A stretch of 64,000 bases of DNA, taken from Ophiocordyceps camponoti-saundersi (nom. inval.) (Eukaryota > Ascomycota > Sordariomycetes > Hypocreales > Ophiocordycipitaceae). Shown here piece after piece: positions 58,601-64,000 of this stretch. Under the pieces are notes generated by a model. The model made no database searches. It had not been told where the DNA came from and worked only from the letters and a program-made list of their open reading frames with translations. The translations under genes and the position numbers were made by a program. Within the stretch, counting starts at the first letter, position 1; each line of letters begins with the position of its first letter. The stretch covers positions 1 through 64,000 of the forward strand of contig PDHQ01000047.1 in assembly GCA_003339415.1 (NCBI GenBank). The letters run 5' to 3'.

Positions 58601-58972
58601 GGGCAGGACATCCATGTTGGCGGCATGCTTGTGATAGTGATAGTTGCGGTGATCCTTGCCAATCCTAGTTCTCTCGGGTCTAATCAGGCTCCTCTTGCGC
58701 GAAAAGGGCTGCTCAGACGATGCTTGGCCGTCATGACTGGGATGGTCAGCAGACGACAGAGGCAGAGTGTCTAAATTGTAATTAGGGTTGGTGATAGTCT
58801 CGGCGTATGAAGAGGCAGATTTCCCACGTTGATGATGATTTCTGGATCTGGATATGCTGTGGTAGCCGGCGGCCTCGACGTCGACGGCAGGTTGTCGACG
58901 CGACGGGGAGTGCCTGTAGGAGCTGCGATCTTCGTGCGGAGGACTGCCCCCCGGCCTCTCTGGCAGCGACAT
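55191..58972 (-). CDS. Chitin synthase, class IV (Chs3-like)
   Basis: Plasma-membrane glycosyltransferase making cell-wall chitin from UDP-GlcNAc. Two exons (55714-58972, 55191-55624) give 1230 residues. A disordered N terminus ([20 protein letters not shown] and onward) precedes transmembrane segments and a large lumenal-type region, as in class IV enzymes. The family-2 catalytic domain has [16 protein letters not shown] (about residue 869), [11 protein letters not shown] and the hallmark QRRRWINST (about 1034), followed by C-terminal transmembrane segments. The intron (55625-55713) is mostly a CT microsatellite; its splicing restores [14 protein letters not shown]. The class is assigned by overall layout and length, not by phylogeny. 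Confidence 0.93.
55655..55698. repeat. GA/CT microsatellite inside chitin synthase intron
   Basis: About 20 GA units on the plus strand (CT in the transcript), filling half of an 89-nt intron and acting as its polypyrimidine tract. Confidence 0.9.
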
Positions 58973-60130
58973 GGTCCTGGCGAGCGGGCTGACGGTGTGA
59001 CGAAGGCGCACTCAGCGTTCTTCCTTGAGAGACGACGAGAAAAACCTAACTGGCGGCGAGGTTATCAGGCCAACTGGGTCGGACCGTGCGCCTCTGGCAA
59101 TCAAAGGGCGGCTCGCATCCAGGGGCCAGTTCCAAGGGAGCACCAACGCCTCCCTCGACCTAGGGGAGACACCTCGACGTAGGGGAAACAGGTGGCCGGT
59201 GCGGCGGGTAGCGCGCGGATAGTAGTAGCTGTGTGCTTGTCTGTGAATAGGATGAAGATGGCCGCGCTCCCTCCTAGACAAGCAGTAGTAGTAGCTTCAG
59301 TCGACGACGTAAAAAGGAAAAAAAAGGTAGGTAGGACGAGTTCCAGGAGAGGCCGAGGTAACGCAAGAGACAGAGACAGACAGAGAGAGAGAGGTCTCGG
59401 GCAGCAAGCAAACAGCCGGAGGAGAAAGGCCGCAAGAAAGAGCCGGTAACAGGCTTGGGATGGATAGGGGCAGAAACCGGACGAGATGATCTCAGTCGAG
59501 ATCTCAGAGTAATTCTGCCCTGAATTATGGAAGAGATGATTTTTGCGAGGGAGAATCGAGGAGGGGGGTGTGGACTGATAGACAGACAGACAGGCAGACA
59601 CTGACTGACTGACTGACTGACAGCTGGTGGAGGGCTCGAGAGGGGAGGGTACCCGAGCCGTGCTCGATACAGTGTGGCGATAAGAGGTTCCTTGACGATG
59701 ACTGCGTATGTACAGTGCGAGTGCCTGCTTCTGCCGACAGTGGGGATGCCCTCGTTCAACAGGATGGAGAAGGCTTGAGAGTTGCACCTGTCGTCTGAAG
59801 TGTAAGGGATTGCGCGCAAGTCTCTCATACGTGTGAGCTCCGAGAGGAAATACATGACAACTAACTGTATCTACATCAGCGTCGGCGTGCCTCGGCCTCG
59901 TCACCTGGATCCTGTTGCCCTGCCGACCGAGGTAAATATGCATACATACACAAAATTTACACAACTTACATACATACATATGTATAATGAGAGGAACGTG
60001 TTTCTCAAGTCGGAGTCCAGTCTCCATTCTGCATCAGTCTGCACGAAGACACCGAGAGCCAGTTGTTTATCTTGCGGCCCCGTGTGTGCGTCTCATCTAC
60101 AATGTAGACGATGCTATCGTGCCACCTCTG

Positions 60131-60159
60131 GTGTATGTATGTATGTATGTATGTATGTA
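60131..60159. repeat. TATG tetranucleotide microsatellite
   Basis: About seven GTAT units in the intergenic end region. Confidence 0.85.
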
Positions 60160-61050
60160 CTAGTATTCGTGACGCAGAATACAATGTATGTATGTATGCA
60201 TGTATGTATGTATTATGTATGTATTCGTAGGCAAGTTTGCCTGTATCATTCATCTTCCTTCGGGGTTTGAAACGACAGAGCTTCTTATATAGGTAGATCC
60301 ATATTGCGTGAGCAAAACCCCGAGTGCTTAACAGATAATCCGTACTCTAAACAACTCTAAACAAAGTCCGTACTTGTTTCCACAATTCCTTGTCAGCTAG
60401 GAATGCATGTGTACATATGTTATTGTTATTCGCAAGTACTAGTACCCTAATAATTAGCCCTGATTTTCGCCTCGTCTTGGGCACCTCGGCAGATGGCCCA
60501 TGGCATACGGATATACATACATATGTATGTACATACATACACACATACATACATACCTACCTATGTATATACGTGCAGACAATGAATATAATGAAGGAAA
60601 TGTTTACCTTGATAAGCCACCGTCGATTCGCATCGGCACCTTTTCGGAAGCTTTGAGAACTGTGTTTCTTTACGAGACCTCCGAGGATAGACCCTGTACC
60701 GAAGAATTTTAGAAGCCTCGGTGGGAACTTCGACTCTGGTCCTGGCGGAGCAAGGAATGCAAAGCTGAGGCCATGTTAGATGAAATCTATAAGTGGAGAT
60801 GAGGGTTACGTCACGCGTGGCTTCGGTCAAGCCGATCCGAGTAACAACTGAATAATAGCCTGTCGTCTTATGGCAGGGTTAAATATCCGCACGACGCCGC
60901 AATATCGCATAGCCTTGCGGATACTTTATTACCTACATACGTATGTATGTATGTACATATATTTAAGTATTGTAGGTAGGTAGTTAGGCCTAGGTATGGA
61001 ACGGATAAGTAGTGCGAATATCGTGCACGGAGTATATAAACAGACGAACA

Positions 61051-61112
61051 AACATACATACATACATACATACGTATCCGTATACATATACGGATTACAT
61101 ATGTATGTATGT
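61051..61112. repeat. Large imperfect palindrome of CATA/TATG arms
   Basis: A perfect 9-bp inverted repeat with 2-nt loop (61076-61095, arm ATCCGTATA) is flanked outward by CATA repeats on the left and matching TATG repeats on the right, so about 60 bp could form a cruciform. Confidence 0.7.
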
Positions 61113-62426
61113 ATAATGTACGTACGTCTGCAGCAATTTGTCATGTCAATGATTGCCTTATATACTGCTTCGCGTCCACGCAGCTCGGTGAAAGTCGGGG
61201 CTCAACGACCCAGGTTCATCAAGACAAGATTGTACATATATACATACGTACATATACTATGATGACGACTAGGCAGCTGAATCTCCAGACTGGAATAGCC
61301 AAGCTGCCGCGGAATTCCAGCAAGAACCGTGATTCCCGCCGCCCCTTGAAGTGTTGGCTCGGAAGCAGAGACTGAGACATTGTCGTCACGGCTCGAGTGC
61401 GGCAAGCGACCAACGTGCAGCAAGGGAGGTATACATGTGTGGATTTACGGACACTGAAACCTACTTCAGATAAGAGAACTGACGTCCTTACGAGATAATT
61501 GCGTACACACACAGTATAAGGTAAAGGATGAGCGAAGAAAGGCGAGAACCGCCACAGATGGCTCTACGGAATTGTATGTACATTGGATTCGGCTGCTTCA
61601 TACAAGGTACTAGCTGGTAGCAGACCTGCAGGGAGAGAGGGTCGGGCAAAGGATGGGGGCCGGGCCGTGTGATGAACACATATTTATAGAAGAGGCTTTC
61701 ATATCCCTTGTAGTGCCGAAGCCTGGGATGTATGTAAGTACGAAACACAGCAAGGAAGACGAAGAAGGGCTCCAGAACAGCTGTCCCCTCTACTCACCCC
61801 TGCCTGTGACTCTCGGTGAGCAGGTGAAGGGATGATGATGCAAGCGAAATGCCTCACAGTGACAGAGGAAAGGGGAGGGATTAAGGCTGACAAGATTCGG
61901 CGCTAAAGGTCCGACCGAAGTGTACCGGCTGTGTGCCTATTTCCGCCTACCGGCCTAGGCATGGGTAGGTCGGTCATGGTTAGTAAAGATGCGTCATAAA
62001 TAAACTGATGTCGCAGTATAGGGTAGGACGAATTATGACGTGCTTGCCGTCCTCTCTGGCTTGTACGACTGGTTCGACCATAGATGGAAATAGGTGGTCT
62101 CTCCGAACCCGTCCTCAGACGGTGGCAGCGTCTTAGCAAGCGCCTGGTGGAGCTGGCAGGCTGATCCTTGGTAAAGATGGGTGGGTGAGCGTAGTTTATC
62201 ATGGTTACATCATTGTTTGTGTGCACGATTGCAGTCGAGGGCTTCTGATGAACGGCTAAGGGTCCGGTTCGCCGAAGCTCTTGAACATACTCGTACATGT
62301 AGTGAATGGAAGTATGTGTAAATATATATGTATGTATGTGGTTCATGTGAAAATTGCGTACATACATAGGTACATACATGTGCATGCTTGTGTGGGTTTA
62401 TTTCGTATGCGATCTGTGTGAGTGTT

Positions 62427-62457
<31 letters not shown>

Positions 62458-62597
62458 GCTTGCGTGCATGTTTACAGGTATGTACATACAATACAGACTT
62501 ATAGCGTGCCACGAGACTCCGACATCTTTTCTTTGAACAAGGATGCCTTGAGTATGGATTACCTATCCATGATCATACCACCTACCTATTCGCGCGC

Positions 62598-62599
<2 letters not shown>

Positions 62600-62641
<42 letters not shown>
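62600..62641. repeat. AC dinucleotide microsatellite
   Basis: About 21 AC units. Confidence 0.9.
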
Positions 62642-62643
<2 letters not shown>

Positions 62644-63675
62644 CAGCCACGAAGGATCCGGATCAGCGTCCAGTTTGCGATCCCCTTCCCGACTGGGCTG
62701 CTAGCGGCGAACGTGCCTAAAGCGGCCGATGGCACCGAAGCCTTATGTTGCATGCTAGGTAGGTACGGATAGATAGAAACCACTTCCTGGCCCTCGCCGC
62801 AAAGCCGTGGCAAGCAGAGACAATCTATCTGCCGTGAGATGGCATGCGACAGGCGAAATGAATGATGTGCACGTTTTCCATACCCTTTCCCTTTCCCTTT
62901 CCCCTTCCATCTGTCACCCCTTTCTCAATGTCTGATCTTGAAGCCTCCGTCCCACCTTTTACCCGTAACTCTGCCCCTTTCACGCCATCCCTCTCCCTCT
63001 TTCAATGGGGCGGGCGGCGGCTCACTCTCCACCCCTCCGCCGCCCCCACACTCCACTCTGCTCCGTACCACTAGAGTCTACCGAGTATGGGTGATGCTGA
63101 TAGTAAGCTCCTAGCAGGCTAGCACTGTAGGTAGTGGGTAGGTACTAGGTAGTAGTAATTGGTAGAGCCCAGCCTCCGGCTACGATCCAATTTTCCCCTC
63201 TGTGGTTAAAAATATCATGGGCAGGTAGGCAGGTGCCTAAGAGGCTAGGTCACTAACAGCCCGAGTACCAAGGAAAAGGACGGATCGTGGAAATGATCGG
63301 ATAGGGACAGAATCGGCGCTGCCCGTCGCCTCTGCACTGTCAGATGGCTTCAGTACGCGTCTGAGGCTCATAAAGGAGAAACAAACACTGATAAACAATT
63401 ACCACATACAACGAAGGGTAAGGCAGGCGCAACTACAGTCTACCTGTAGTTCCAGGCGGAGCAAGGAGGTTGTATTGTAGTACAAAAGTACAGGCAACCC
63501 TGGGAGCTGGTACCTCAGCCCGTCCCCCCCCCCACACCCGCCCCCGCCCCCTTACCTACGAGGTGGGCACTACCTGCGTAATGGGCGGGCCCCTCAGCGA
63601 TTCAGTAGGTATCGAGCAGACGCCGTCCCCCCTTTGCAAGTGAGCTGGAGGCGCCGAGTTCCATCCCCCAGCGTC

Positions 63676-63719
63676 GCTGAAAGGCCGCTGAGAGGCCGCT
63701 GAGAGGCCGCTGAGAGGCT
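63676..63719. repeat. 11-bp minisatellite, four copies
   Basis: Four tandem copies of GCTGAGAGGCC, the first with one substitution (GCTGAAAGGCC) and the last ending in T. Confidence 0.85.
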
Positions 63720-64000
63720 ACTGCTGGCTCCAGTATTCGTACAAGCCAGTACAGCGAGGCTCGGTACGGAGTACATGTCTTCGCTTGGACAGTGAGGAAT
63801 TATCCCACCTCTCTCCACCTCCCCCTTGTTCAACCTCCTCCTCAACCTCCTCGACAGACATTCATCTCGACCTCCTCGACTCCCCTTCCATCTCAAACGG
63901 GCTTCTCCCGCCCCTCAGCGTCACTCGTCGAGGCCAGGCTGTCCGCGGTCCGTTGGCGGCATCTGAGACTTCATTCCATTCGCTTCTATTGAGGCTCCCC

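Larger units (their letters stand above)
58973..64000. other. Repeat-rich 5-kb intergenic end region, no gene recognised
   Basis: The first kilobase is the chitin synthase promoter and leader with CT-rich and CTGA runs (59602-59622). Further on lie TATG/CATA arrays (60131-60159, 60185-60214, 61051-61112), a TG/AC pair of microsatellites (62429-62456, 62600-62641), a CCCTTT run (62884-62903) and an 11-bp minisatellite (63676-63719). Frames present are mostly repeat-coded. The largest, antisense at 59101-60027, has no family similarity. No tRNA or transposon was seen. Confidence 0.55.

Noticed and set aside
59101..60027. Minus-strand frame of 308 codons upstream of chitin synthase
   Set aside because: Composed largely of Ser/Leu/Pro from CT-rich leader DNA, with no domain or splice-supported extension; more likely promoter and 5' UTR of the chitin synthase gene.
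62421..62641. Regularly spaced repeats that might suggest a CRISPR array
   Set aside because: They are simple TG/AC microsatellites without unique spacers, in a eukaryotic genome.

Overview
The window is nuclear DNA of a filamentous ascomycete (Pezizomycotina, most likely Sordariomycetes). The evidence is the gene set (class IV chitin synthase, SERCA-type Ca2+ ATPase, Inp5x-type phosphoinositide phosphatase), the many short GT-AG introns of about 50-100 nt with CTAAC/CTGAC-like branch sites, and intergenic DNA rich in TACC/GTAG and CATA/TATG runs. A hypocrealean origin is my impression only. Two assembly scars are visible: a poly-G start at position 1, and a 10-N gap at 23998-24007 flanked by very long G and C runs.

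Layout. 1-2.2 kb: low-complexity, no gene. 2.2-9.0 kb: threonyl-tRNA synthetase (-), VPS71/SWC6 HIT-zinc-finger protein (-), a small mitochondrial membrane protein (+), protein disulfide isomerase (-). 11.2-18.6 kb: PRP39 U1 snRNP factor (-) diverging from a Sac1/5-phosphatase (synaptojanin-like) protein (+). 18.6-24.3 kb: repeat-rich DNA with one small hypothetical gene and the gap. 24.3-29.1 kb: 14-3-3 (+), secreted-type class 3 lipase (-), short-chain dehydrogenase (-). 30.2-34.0 kb: ribosomal protein eL36 (+), TUG/UBX4-like Cdc48 adaptor (-), proteasome beta3 (+). 34.3-42.0 kb: SERCA Ca2+ pump (-) diverging from a RhoGEF (+). 42.6-50.6 kb: SBDS-like RTC3 (+), a DUF7727-like membrane protein (-), a methionine/LAT-type amino acid permease (-), OPA3-like protein (-). 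51.4-59.0 kb: polo-like kinase (+) converging on class IV chitin synthase (-). 59.0-64.0 kb: repeat-rich, no gene found.

Almost all genes are conserved housekeeping functions (translation, ER folding and calcium, splicing, ubiquitin/proteasome, phosphoinositide and Rho signalling, mitosis, cell wall). I see no secondary-metabolite cluster, transposon, CRISPR array, rRNA or complete tRNA. Exon models were assembled by hand from splice signals and family similarity recalled from memory. For the multi-exon genes checked, the summed exon lengths are divisible by three. The most interesting points are gene-structure oddities (an 8-nt micro-exon in the 14-3-3 gene, a start-codon-only coding exon in PUP3, a possible non-AUG mitochondrial extension of ThrRS, a possible poison exon in PRP39) and a recurrent intergenic 10-bp palindrome TACCTAGGTA.
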